From: BOKV01 sp041742235
Lineage (GTDB): Bacteria > Pseudomonadota > Alphaproteobacteria > Rhizobiales > Rhizobiaceae
Length of the DNA stretch: 6,278 nucleotides
Assembly (NCBI GenBank): GCA_041742235.1
Contig: JBGSJA010000311.1
Coordinates: 1-6,278, forward strand
Direction of reading: 5' to 3'
Part shown: positions 1 to 6,235 of the stretch, piece after piece
Numbering within the stretch: the first letter of the stretch is position 1
Layout: each line of letters starts with the position of its first letter
Notes under the pieces: generated by a model
What the model saw: only the letters and a program-made list of their open reading frames with translations
Told to the model about the DNA's origin: nothing
The model's database searches: none
Position numbers and translations under genes: made by a program

Positions 1-547
1 TCGCCGCAAGCGCGATGCGCGGCCGGCGCCAGACGGGCAGGGCGGGATGGTTCATCGAGGCCGCCAGAGACAGGCGCTGCGCGTCGATGACATCGCCCTG
101 CCGCAGCAACACGTCGCCCGCCTTGAAATCAAGACCTTCCGGCCGGACGGAATGCCCGGTGACAATGACCTTGAGAATGGTTACGTGGTCGCCATCCCGG
201 CTTGTGTTTTCCTGCATCTGCACGGTGTCGGCGCCTTGCGGAACCGGCGCTCCAGTGAAGATGCGCACTGCTTCGCCCGGGCCTACCGTGCCCGCGAAGG
301 GGTGCCCGGCGGCCGCCTCGCCGATGATTTTGAGCGACACCGGCGCCGTTTGTGCATCCGCGCCGCGCAAGGCGTAGCCATCCATCGCGGAGGCACGGAA
401 TGGAGGCTGGGTGCGAAGCGCCGGCAAATCTCGGGCGAGCACACGGCCATGGGCTTGCGCAAGCGGCACGGTTTCCACGTCCACGGGCGATGCGCCTTCA
501 AGGATGATCGACAGTGCCTCGGCGGCGGGTACCAGATCGGTGCGCAC
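1..547 (-). CDS. moeA: Molybdopterin molybdenumtransferase MoeA (5' part, cut by window edge)
   Basis: MoeA inserts molybdate into adenylylated molybdopterin, the last common step of molybdenum cofactor synthesis, in the cytoplasm. Only the first 182 codons are present; I translated them by hand and found no stop. Visible family marks are the SAMDGYA segment (residues 53-59; Asp56 probably matches the catalytic Asp of the E. coli enzyme), RIFTGAPVPQGAD (95-107) and an RPEGLDFKAGD segment (about 135-145), ending in RRPRIALAA just before the MPT-binding domain. The start is the GTG at 545-547. It is the first possible start, because the moaC TGA lies in the same frame two codons upstream. A GGAAG sequence within the moaC end sits 8 nt before it. 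It is the last visible gene of the minus-strand operon; lexA commonly follows in related genomes but is not visible. Family assignment is secure; the start is likely. Confidence 0.95.
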   Translation of the reverse strand, partial: MRTDLVPAAEALSIILEGASPVDVETVPLAQAHGRVLARDLPALRTQPPFRASAMDGYALRGADAQTAPVSLKIIGEAAAGHPFAGTVGPGEAVRIFTGAPVPQGADTVQMQENTSRDGDHVTILKVIVTGHSVRPEGLDFKAGDVLLRQGDVIDAQRLSLAASMNHPALPVWRRPRIALAA

Positions 548-550
548 AGG

Positions 551-1033
551 TCAGTCTTCCGCGCGCCAAAGGCCCGATTTGCCGCCCGACTTTTCAAGCA
601 GCCGAACGGAGGTGATTTCCATGCCGCGGTCGGCTGCCTTTGCCATGTCATAGATTGTCAGGCAGGCCACTGTGGCGGCAGTCAGCGCTTCCATCTCGAC
701 GCCGGTCTGGCCGTTGACCTTCGCCGTGGCGCGGACTTGCAGACCGGGAAGCGCATGATCGGGTTTGATCTCGACCTCGACCTTGGTCAGCGCCAGCGGA
801 TGGCAAAGCGGGATCAGTTCGGAGGTCTTCTTCGCGGCCATGATGCCTGCGACGCGCGCGACACCCAGCACATCGCCCTTTTTCGCATTGCCGGAGAGAA
901 TAAGTTCCAGCGTCTGCGCCTGCATCCTGATGGAGCCGGCCGCGACCGCTTCGCGTGAGGTGTGCTCCTTGCCGCCCACATCCACCATGCGGGCCTCTCC
1001 GGTTGCGCCTATGTGGGTGAGGCCCTTTGTCAT
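551..1033 (-). CDS. moaC: Cyclic pyranopterin monophosphate synthase MoaC
   Basis: MoaC converts the 3',8-cyclo-GTP product of MoaA into cyclic pyranopterin monophosphate, the first dedicated intermediate of molybdenum cofactor synthesis (cytoplasmic, hexameric in known members). The 160-residue protein has the normal family length. Family motifs are KKTSELIPLCHPL (68-80), NGQTGVEMEALTA (107-119), YDMAKAADRGM (128-138) and LLEKSGGKSG (145-154). Lys52, His78, Glu113, Glu115, Asp129 and Lys132 fall one position after the residues known to be important in E. coli MoaC, so the active site looks intact. Its ATG overlaps the trpC stop (ATGA), which implies translational coupling. moeA follows after 3 nt in the same frame. 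No moaA or moaB is nearby, so the rest of the pathway is encoded elsewhere. Confidence 0.98.
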   Translation of the reverse strand: MTKGLTHIGATGEARMVDVGGKEHTSREAVAAGSIRMQAQTLELILSGNAKKGDVLGVARVAGIMAAKKTSELIPLCHPLALTKVEVEIKPDHALPGLQVRATAKVNGQTGVEMEALTAATVACLTIYDMAKAADRGMEITSVRLLEKSGGKSGLWRAED

Positions 1034-1848
1034 GCCGCTTTTCCGGCCGGTAGCGGGTTGGACAGAAGCGCGGAGGTGGCGGCGGCGACATCTGCCTGGC
1101 GCATCAGGCTCTCCCCGATGAGGAAGGTGCGAATGCCGGTCCGGGCAAGGCGCGAAAGGTCTTCCGGTGTGAACAGGCCGCTTTCGCCGACGACAAGCTT
1201 GCCGGGCGGAATGAGCCGCGAGAGCCGCTCGCTCGTTTCGAGCGAGGTCTCGAAGGTGCGTAAATTGCGGTTGTTGATGCCGATCATCGGCGAGGAAAGA
1301 TGCTTGAGCGCACGTTCCGTTTCGGCCTCGTCATGAACCTCCACCAGAACGTCCATGCCAAGATCCAGCGCCGCATCCTCCAACGCGCGTGCATCCGTGT
1401 CGGACAGCGACGCCATGATGATGAGGATGCAATCGGCGCCCCACGCCCTTGCCTCGAACACCTGGTAGGGCTCGAACAGGAAATCCTTGCGCAATACCGG
1501 AAGCCCGGATGCCGCTCGGGCCATTTCCAGATATTCCGGCGCGCCCTGGAAAGACGGCTTGTCGGTCAGCACCGAAAGGCAGGCCGCGCCGCCTTCGGCA
1601 TAGGCCTTGGCCAGGGCAGGCGGATCGAAATCAGCGCGGATCAGGCCCTTGGACGGGCTTGCCTTCTTGATTTCAGCGATCAGTGCGTAGTCGCCACGAT
1701 CATGCGCGACGCGAAGGGAGCGCAGGAATCCACGCGGTGCATCGGCATCGGCAATGCGGGCCTTCAACTCGGCAAGCGGCACGGCGGCCTTTGCCGCGGC
1801 GATTTCCTCGCGCTTGTAGGCCTCAATCTTCTTGAGGATGTCGGCCAT
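1030..1848 (-). CDS. trpC: Indole-3-glycerol phosphate synthase TrpC
   Basis: This cytoplasmic TIM-barrel enzyme closes the ring of 1-(2-carboxyphenylamino)-1-deoxyribulose 5-phosphate to indole-3-glycerol phosphate, the fourth step from anthranilate to tryptophan. The 272-residue chain is single-domain length, so it is not fused to TrpF as in E. coli. Family signatures are IAEIKKASPSKG (57-68), LRKDF (119-123), GINNRNLRTF (190-199), VVGESGLF (219-226) and FLIGESLM (242-249). Glu59, Lys61, Lys121, Glu170, Asn192 and Glu222 occupy the catalytic or substrate-binding positions known from the Sulfolobus enzyme. Its ATG shares one base with the trpD stop (TGATG) and its own stop overlaps the moaC start, so it is embedded in a coupled operon. 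Nothing suggests truncation. Confidence 0.98.
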   Translation of the reverse strand: MADILKKIEAYKREEIAAAKAAVPLAELKARIADADAPRGFLRSLRVAHDRGDYALIAEIKKASPSKGLIRADFDPPALAKAYAEGGAACLSVLTDKPSFQGAPEYLEMARAASGLPVLRKDFLFEPYQVFEARAWGADCILIIMASLSDTDARALEDAALDLGMDVLVEVHDEAETERALKHLSSPMIGINNRNLRTFETSLETSERLSRLIPPGKLVVGESGLFTPEDLSRLARTGIRTFLIGESLMRQADVAAATSALLSNPLPAGKAA

Positions 1849-2867
1849 CAGCCACGGCCCTCGTTCGAGACCTGCACCAGCTTTTCGAGCACCGCCAATG
1901 CCGCGCCGCTGTCGATCGCGGATGCTGCCATTTCGGCGCCGGAACGAAGGTCTTCCGCACGATCGGCCACGATCAGCGCGGCTGCGGCGTTGAGCAGCAC
2001 CATGTCGCGGAACGCCGATGCCCTGCCAGCAAGCATTTCCCGCATCGCGGTTGCGTTGTACTCGGCGTCGCCGCCTGCCACTTCGTCGCCGGAATGTTCA
2101 GGCAGCCCGGCTGCTTCAGGCGAGACATCGAACGTGCGAACCTTGCCGCCTTCCAGCGCCGCGACATGGGTCGTTCCGGCTATGCTGATCTCGTCATAGC
2201 CGCCGCCATGGACGACCCAGACCTTCTCGGAGCCGAGTTCGCCCAGAACCTGCGCAATCGTAATGAGCCAACGCGGGGAAAACACACCCAGAAGCTGGCG
2301 TTTCACGCCCGCCGGATTGCACATCGGCCCGAGTAGGTTGAAGATCGTGCGGGTGCCAAGTTCGACACGGGTCGGCCCCACATGGCGCATCGCCGAGTGG
2401 TGGGCCGGGGCGAACATGAAGCCGACGCCGGCATCCTCGATGCAGGCGGTAATCTGGCCGGGGCTGAGTTCAAGGTTGACGCCGAGCGCCTTCAGCACAT
2501 CGGCCGAGCCGGACTTCGAGGAAAGCGCGCGGTTGCCATGCTTGGCGACCTTGACGCCGCAACCGGCGACGACGAAAGACGCAGCGGTCGATACGTTGAG
2601 CGACCCCTTGGCATCGCCGCCCGTGCCGACGATGTCGATGGCGCCGTCGGGCGCATCGACGGTCAGCATTTTTGCCCGCATCGCGTCGACCGCGCCTGCG
2701 AACTCGTCCGGCGTCTCGCCGCGTACCCGAAGGGCCATGAGCAACCCGGCAATTTGCGAAGGCGTCGCCTCGCCGGACATCAACATGCCGAAAGCCTTGC
2801 CGGTTTCCTCGCGGCTCAGCACCGCGCCGTCGGCAACCTTCGCGAGGATCGGCTTGATGTCGTTCAT
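1848..2867 (-). CDS. trpD: Anthranilate phosphoribosyltransferase TrpD
   Basis: TrpD transfers the phosphoribosyl group of PRPP to anthranilate, the second step of the tryptophan branch. The 339 residues match a stand-alone TrpD with no fused TrpG glutaminase. A small helical N-terminal domain (about 1-70) precedes the PRPP-binding loop DIVGTGGD (78-85). Then come NVST (91-94), KHGNRALSSKSGSAD (109-123), FAPAHH (152-157) and RVELGTRTIFNLLGP (167-181), which contains the anthranilate-contacting Arg167, and the Mg-binding Asp225-Glu226 in GGGYDEIS. The start lies 11 nt after the chaperone gene stop; only a weak GGAA directly precedes the ATG, so translation may depend on coupling. No leader peptide or attenuator is visible. 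trpE/G, trpF, trpB and trpA must lie elsewhere; the split trp set is usual for this group. Confidence 0.98.
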   Translation of the reverse strand: MNDIKPILAKVADGAVLSREETGKAFGMLMSGEATPSQIAGLLMALRVRGETPDEFAGAVDAMRAKMLTVDAPDGAIDIVGTGGDAKGSLNVSTAASFVVAGCGVKVAKHGNRALSSKSGSADVLKALGVNLELSPGQITACIEDAGVGFMFAPAHHSAMRHVGPTRVELGTRTIFNLLGPMCNPAGVKRQLLGVFSPRWLITIAQVLGELGSEKVWVVHGGGYDEISIAGTTHVAALEGGKVRTFDVSPEAAGLPEHSGDEVAGGDAEYNATAMREMLAGRASAFRDMVLLNAAAALIVADRAEDLRSGAEMAASAIDSGAALAVLEKLVQVSNEGRG

Positions 2868-2878
2868 TTCCGGACCGG

Positions 2879-4777
2879 TCAGAACTGCAGCGCGGCGTCT
2901 ATTGCCGCCGGGTTCACGATAACCTCTTGTCGCGCCTGCAGGTCGCCGACCAAGTGCCCCATCAGGTCATCGGACAATTGCCTGTCGATGTTTTCACGCA
3001 AATTGGCGGGAGCAGCGCTATCGTCGCCGGCGATTACCCTGGCGACCTTCAGCACCAGTTGCGCCGGCGCCTGCGCAGCGGGAGCGCTGGTCACGCCCCC
3101 TTGCGGCAAGGCAAAGCCGGCCGCGATTGCCGCTGGCGGCAGATCGGCGCTTGTGTCGCTGCGCTTGAGTTCGGCGCTCTGCCTTGGCGTCTGCGGGGCG
3201 CCGTTCACTTGCGGCAAGGCAGACGCGAGTACGGCGGCAAAATCCTCGCCCTTGGAAACACGTTCGGCGATATCCTTGGCGATGGCTTCGATCCTCTTGG
3301 CCGTTTCTGCTTCCACCCATGCCGCACGCACCTGGTCGCGAACCTCCGTCAGCGGCTTTTGGCGTTCGGGAATAACACCGGCGACCTCGAACCAGACGAA
3401 GCCGTCGGTCCCGATATTGACAGGATCGGCTTCGACGCCTTCGTCGGTCTGGAATACCTCGGTCAGCAATCCCTGTGCTTGCGGAATGCCATCCACCGGC
3501 TTGCCGTCGGGTCCGTTGCCGCTCGCGTCCACCTGCTCGATCGTGAACGCCTTGAGGCCGACTTTTGCCGCGGCGTCGGCGAGGGGATCTCCGGCGGCCC
3601 GTTCGTCCTCGAGCCTGTCATGGGTTTCGAAGATGACCTCGGCGGCCTTTTTCTCCGCGAGGCTCTTGCGGATTTCCGCCTCGAGTTCGGAAAGCGGCGT
3701 CACGGCCTGCGGCACGATCTCGGTGACATTGATGATCACCGGGCCGAAAGTCCCCTCGACGACGCCGCTGGGCTTGTTTGCCTCCAGCGCAAATGCCGCT
3801 TCGGCGATCTTCGGGTCGGGAATCTGGTCCTTGCGCAACATTCCCAGATCCGCATCGGCGGCGGTGCGACCAAGCCCGGTGAGGATGGCGTCCACGGTTT
3901 CGCCTGCTGCCAGACGGTCGGCAGCGGCCTGTGCCGCCGCTGTATCGGGGAATGCGATCTGCTGGATGCGGCGCTGTTCGGACCGCGTGTGCTGGTTCTT
4001 CGTCGCCTCGTACTCGGCTGCGATTTCCTCTGTCGCTATTGCCTCTGGCTTGGCGATGTCAGCGGGAACCAGCCTTACTAGGATGAGCTTGCGAAATTCG
4101 GGCGCGACGTAATTCTGCTTGTTCGCTTCGAAAAAGGTCGAAAGGTCGGTTTCCGTCGGCTCCGGCGCCGTTGGCACCGCCGACCGGTCGACGAGCGCGT
4201 AGTCGAATACGCGCCGCTCCGACTGGTATTGCGATAGCGCTGAATGGAAAACATCCGGCGCCGCGACGCCCTGGCCGAGGCCGTTCAACAACTGGGCGCG
4301 CATCGCGACGGCGTGCTGGTTGCGAACGTAGTCGTCCTCGCTCATGCCGACTGAACGCAGCGCCGCGATCAGCCGCTCTCGGGAAAACGCTCCGGAACTG
4401 TCCTTGAAGGTCGGATCGGAGGCAATGAGCTTGATCAATTGCTCTTCCGAGACTCCAAGCCCCATGTCGCGGGCGCTCTGGTCGAGAACGGCTCCGGCGA
4501 CCAACTGGCTGGTCACCGACTGGTCGATGCCGAAAGCCTTCGCCTGTTCGCGGGTGAGCCGCTGGTTGAGTTGCTGCTCGAGTGCGTTGATGCGCGTCTG
4601 GTATGCGAGGCGGTAATCGACCATGCTGACGCGCGTGTCGCCGACGCGGATCGGCTCCGTGCCAACGCCCGTCAGTAGCGAGCCGGACGCACCCCAGACG
4701 GCGAACGAAATCACCAGCAGTCCAAGCAGGAATTTCGCGACGATGCCTCCGGTGGATTTGCGCAGAGCTTCAAGCAT
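2879..4777 (-). CDS. ppiD: PpiD/SurA-type periplasmic chaperone with parvulin-like domain
   Basis: A 632-residue inner-membrane-anchored folding factor, expected to help newly exported proteins fold in the periplasm, probably near the Sec channel as PpiD does in E. coli. The N-terminus MLEALRKSTGGIVAKFLLGL leads into one membrane helix (about 15-31) without a cleavage site. A helical SurA-N-like chaperone region follows (about 45-235), then a parvulin-like domain (about 265-355; RRIQQIAF, DLGMLRKDQIPDP, FGPVIINVTEI) and a long helical C-terminal part. The two positions where active parvulins carry histidines read Gln273 and Val347, so proline isomerase activity is doubtful. I chose the ATG at 4775-4777 because it has AAGGA 6 nt upstream, begins right before the membrane helix and lies ~32 nt from a good promoter. 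The frame stays open 101 codons further upstream, but that part runs through the promoter and antisense to tpiA. First gene of the trpDC-moaC-moeA operon. The symbol is by similarity; the family is sure, strict orthology to E. coli ppiD is not. Confidence 0.9.
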   Translation of the reverse strand: MLEALRKSTGGIVAKFLLGLLVISFAVWGASGSLLTGVGTEPIRVGDTRVSMVDYRLAYQTRINALEQQLNQRLTREQAKAFGIDQSVTSQLVAGAVLDQSARDMGLGVSEEQLIKLIASDPTFKDSSGAFSRERLIAALRSVGMSEDDYVRNQHAVAMRAQLLNGLGQGVAAPDVFHSALSQYQSERRVFDYALVDRSAVPTAPEPTETDLSTFFEANKQNYVAPEFRKLILVRLVPADIAKPEAIATEEIAAEYEATKNQHTRSEQRRIQQIAFPDTAAAQAAADRLAAGETVDAILTGLGRTAADADLGMLRKDQIPDPKIAEAAFALEANKPSGVVEGTFGPVIINVTEIVPQAVTPLSELEAEIRKSLAEKKAAEVIFETHDRLEDERAAGDPLADAAAKVGLKAFTIEQVDASGNGPDGKPVDGIPQAQGLLTEVFQTDEGVEADPVNIGTDGFVWFEVAGVIPERQKPLTEVRDQVRAAWVEAETAKRIEAIAKDIAERVSKGEDFAAVLASALPQVNGAPQTPRQSAELKRSDTSADLPPAAIAAGFALPQGGVTSAPAAQAPAQLVLKVARVIAGDDSAAPANLRENIDRQLSDDLMGHLVGDLQARQEVIVNPAAIDAALQF

Positions 4778-4811
4778 TTCAATTCCTTGTTTTTCGGCGA
4801 ACGGCCCTTGA

Positions 4812-4839
4812 AAACCGTATAGCGTCCGGTTTGCGCTAT
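4812..4839. repeat. Two interleaved inverted repeats, candidate operator
   Basis: AAACCG (4812-4817) pairs with CGGTTT (4827-4832), and ATAGCG (4819-4824) pairs with CGCTAT (4834-4839). Both are perfect 6-bp arms with 9-bp spacers, offset by 7 bp, and they interlock. Together they cover the -10 box, the spacer and the edge of the -35 box of the predicted operon promoter. Because they lie upstream of the expected transcript start, they would act as DNA, for instance as an overlapping operator, and not as an RNA hairpin. Short dyads like these can arise by chance, so function is only a possibility. Confidence 0.4.
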
Positions 4840-4844
4840 CACAA
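4816..4844 (-). promoter_or_regulatory. Probable promoter of the ppiD-trpDC-moaC-moeA operon
   Basis: On the minus strand, TTGTGA (-35, bases 4839-4844) and TATACG (-10, bases 4816-4821, read GCTATACGG) are 17 nt apart. Each hexamer matches 4 of 6 consensus bases, and the CTATA core resembles the -10 box usual in rhizobia. Transcription would begin near 4809, about 32 nt before the ppiD-like start. No other promoter is needed for the four genes downstream, since all gaps are 11 nt or less. Inferred from sequence only. Confidence 0.6.
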
Positions 4845-4875
4845 CTCAAAAGCCGTTCATGCTTGCTCCGCCCTT

Positions 4876-4903
4876 TTGGCAAAGGGGCAAGACGTGCTAG
4901 CAG
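4876..4903 (+). promoter_or_regulatory. Probable tpiA promoter
   Basis: TTGGCA (-35, 4876-4881; 5 of 6 consensus) is followed after 16 nt by TAGCAG (-10, 4898-4903) with an upstream TG (4895-4896), giving an extended -10 element. Transcription would start near 4910, leaving a leader of about 22 nt that includes the GGGAG ribosome binding site (4921-4925). It is divergent from the operon promoter; the two -35 boxes are about 31 bp apart, back to back. Confidence 0.55.
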
Positions 4904-4931
4904 GGCAGCGCAAGAAAAACGGGAGTAGGGC

Positions 4932-5678
4932 ATGACCCCAGGCATCAAGCCGCTGATCGCGGGAAACTGGAAGATGAACGGCCTCAGGGCGCAGCTTCCC
5001 GAAATTGAAGCGATTTGCCATGGGTTTGCCGGCCATTCGACGCGCATGGACGGTCTTGTCTGTGTTCCCTTCACGCTCATCGGAGAAGCGGCGCGGGTTG
5101 CAGGCGAAAGTGGCGTTGCAATCGGCGGTCAGGATTGCCACGCCAATAAATCCGGCGCCCATACAGGCGACATTTCCGCCGCCATGATCGCCGATTGCGG
5201 CGCGAAAGCGGTGATTGTCGGCCATTCAGAGCGGCGCACCGATCATGGCGAGACGAGCGCGCAAGTGAAAGCCAAGGCGGAAGCCGTGCTCGGGGATGGA
5301 CTCCTGCCGATCGTGTGTATCGGCGAGACACGTGCCCAGCGCGAAGCCGGTGAAACGCTGGAAATCCTCAAGGAACAGCTTGAGGGTTCGCTGCCTGCCG
5401 CCTCGAACATCGTCATTGCCTATGAGCCGGTGTGGGCGATCGGCACCGGATTGACGCCGACCGTCGGGGATGTGGCGGAAGCGCATGGCTTCATTCGCGA
5501 ATTTATCGCCGGCAAATACGGCGAAGCAGGACGGAAAATCCGCATTCTCTATGGCGGATCGGTCAAGCCGTCCAATGCCGCCGAACTGCTTTCCGTCGCC
5601 AATGTCGACGGCGCGCTGGTGGGTGGCGCAAGCCTCAAGGCACCGGACTTTCTCGGCATTTGCGCCGGCTGCCCTTGA
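4932..5678 (+). CDS. tpiA: Triosephosphate isomerase TpiA
   Basis: Interconverts dihydroxyacetone phosphate and glyceraldehyde 3-phosphate in glycolysis and gluconeogenesis; a cytoplasmic TIM barrel, normally dimeric. The 248 residues match bacterial family length. Visible are GNWKMNG (11-17, catalytic Lys14), SGAHTGDISA (74-83), VGHSERR (96-102, electrophile His98), AYEPVWAIGTGLTPT (163-177, base Glu165 plus mobile loop 6), YGGSVKP (207-213) and DGALVGGASL (226-235), so all catalytic residues are present. The ATG has GGGAG 6 nt upstream. The C-terminus, GICAGCP, is short and carries a CxxC pair, where relatives I recall continue into a few more residues ending around a Tyr-Arg pair; this does not touch the active site. 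It begins a plus-strand pair with secG, 96 bp downstream. Confidence 0.98.
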   Translation: MTPGIKPLIAGNWKMNGLRAQLPEIEAICHGFAGHSTRMDGLVCVPFTLIGEAARVAGESGVAIGGQDCHANKSGAHTGDISAAMIADCGAKAVIVGHSERRTDHGETSAQVKAKAEAVLGDGLLPIVCIGETRAQREAGETLEILKEQLEGSLPAASNIVIAYEPVWAIGTGLTPTVGDVAEAHGFIREFIAGKYGEAGRKIRILYGGSVKPSNAAELLSVANVDGALVGGASLKAPDFLGICAGCP

Positions 5679-5697
5679 ACTGAAAGGCTTCTGGGTT

Positions 5698-5725
5698 TAT
5701 CTCGCGGCGATATTCGTGCTAGACG
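5698..5725 (+). promoter_or_regulatory. Possible secG promoter
   Basis: TAGACG (5720-5725) preceded by TG at 5717-5718 forms an extended -10-like element. It shares the 8-mer CGTGCTAG with the tpiA promoter (4893-4900 and 5715-5722). The -35 region, 16-18 nt upstream (around 5696-5703), is poor. A rival reading is TTGAAC (5675-5680) with TATCTC (5698-5703), 17 nt apart. secG could also simply be cotranscribed with tpiA. Confidence 0.3.
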
Positions 5726-5748
5726 CGCGCCAACACATGGCTGGCGCG
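5726..5748 (+). repeat. Inverted repeat (hairpin) between tpiA and secG
   Basis: CGCGCCA (5726-5732) and TGGCGCG (5742-5748) are perfect 7-bp arms around a 9-nt loop. A smaller alternative fold pairs GCCA (5729-5732) with TGGC (5738-5741). No T run follows, so it is not a standard intrinsic terminator. It could stabilise or process a tpiA-secG transcript, or shape the secG leader. The rest of the 96-bp gap shows only the secG ribosome binding site GGAAAG (5765-5770). Confidence 0.5.
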
Positions 5749-5774
5749 GCGTCAGCGCATTTCCGGAAAGTCGA

Positions 5775-6188
5775 ATGGAAACGGTTCTCATAGTCATCCA
5801 CCTCATGGTGGTCATAGCCCTGGTGGGCGTCGTGCTGCTTCAACGCTCCGAGGGCGGTGCGCTTGGCATGGGCGGTGGCGGCGGCGGCGGCTTCATGTCT
5901 GCACGCGGCGCGGCCAACGTGCTTACGCGCACGACGGCGATTCTTGCGGCGGCGTTCTTCGCTACATCGATTGCCTTGGGCGTCATCGCCAAGCTGGATG
6001 CAGGTCCGGGCAATCTTCTCGACCGGATCGAGCAGCAGCAGCCCTCGGGCAGCGGCGGCGTTCTGGATCAGCTCGGCGGACCGGCAACACCGGCCACGCC
6101 TCCGTCAACGGGCGATGCTGCACCGGCAGTACCGGCGCCGGCGGAACCGGCAGCGCCTGCGGCGCCACAGGTTCCAAGCGGGCAATAA
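5775..6188 (+). CDS. secG: Preprotein translocase subunit SecG
   Basis: SecG is the small accessory subunit of the SecYEG channel in the inner membrane and assists SecA-driven export. The 137-residue protein has the family plan: membrane helix 1 (about 3-22), the conserved cytoplasmic loop LLQRSEGGALG (21-31) running into a seven-glycine stretch (33-39) and NVLTRTTAILA (48-58), then helix 2 (about 55-72). A low-complexity tail rich in Pro, Ala and Gly fills about 90-137, making it longer than the 110-residue E. coli protein; such tails are usual in alphaproteobacterial SecG. The ATG has GGAAAG 4 nt upstream. It lies between tpiA and a strong terminator, so the unit ends here. Its product and the PpiD-like chaperone, encoded on the other strand, both serve protein export. 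Confidence 0.96.
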   Translation: METVLIVIHLMVVIALVGVVLLQRSEGGALGMGGGGGGGFMSARGAANVLTRTTAILAAAFFATSIALGVIAKLDAGPGNLLDRIEQQQPSGSGGVLDQLGGPATPATPPSTGDAAPAVPAPAEPAAPAAPQVPSGQ

Positions 6189-6204
6189 TCGTTTGCCGAC
6201 AGAC

Positions 6205-6235
6205 AAACGCCCGGCTGTCAGGCCGGGCGTTTTTT
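6205..6235 (+). terminator. Rho-independent terminator after secG
   Basis: AACGCCCGGC (6206-6215) and GCCGGGCGTT (6222-6231) form a perfect GC-rich 10-bp stem, extended to 11 bp by A6205-T6232, with a 6-nt loop and a six-T run (6230-6235). It starts 16 nt after the secG stop. Overlapping weaker pairings exist just upstream: GTTTG 6191-6195 with CAAAC 6204-6208, and GACAG 6198-6202 with CTGTC 6215-6219. These could compete only poorly with the main stem. It ends the tpiA-secG unit. Confidence 0.92.

Noticed and set aside
47..958. 303-codon plus-strand open frame opposite moeA and moaC
   Set aside because: Antisense to two genes with intact catalytic motifs; its composition (many Arg, Gly, His) is that of a mirror frame.
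1300..2199. 299-codon plus-strand open frame opposite trpC and trpD
   Set aside because: Antisense mirror frame without motifs or a credible ribosome binding site.
2927..4081. 384-codon plus-strand open frame opposite the chaperone gene
   Set aside because: No recognisable domain, antisense to a secure gene, and a by-product of codon bias.
2382..4112. 576-codon open frame on the plus strand opposite trpD and the chaperone gene
   Set aside because: Its translation is low-complexity Ser/Ala/Arg sequence without family motifs, and it lies fully antisense to two well-recognised genes; long antisense frames are expected in GC-rich DNA.
4778..5080. 101-codon N-terminal extension of the ppiD-like frame
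   Set aside because: It runs through the divergent promoters and antisense to tpiA, shows no domain, and the internal ATG at 4777 has a proper ribosome binding site directly before the membrane anchor.
5871..5891. Seven-glycine codon run in secG as a possible sequencing error or unstable repeat
   Set aside because: The frame continues into the conserved NVLTRTTAILA segment, and a glycine-rich loop is normal at this place in SecG.
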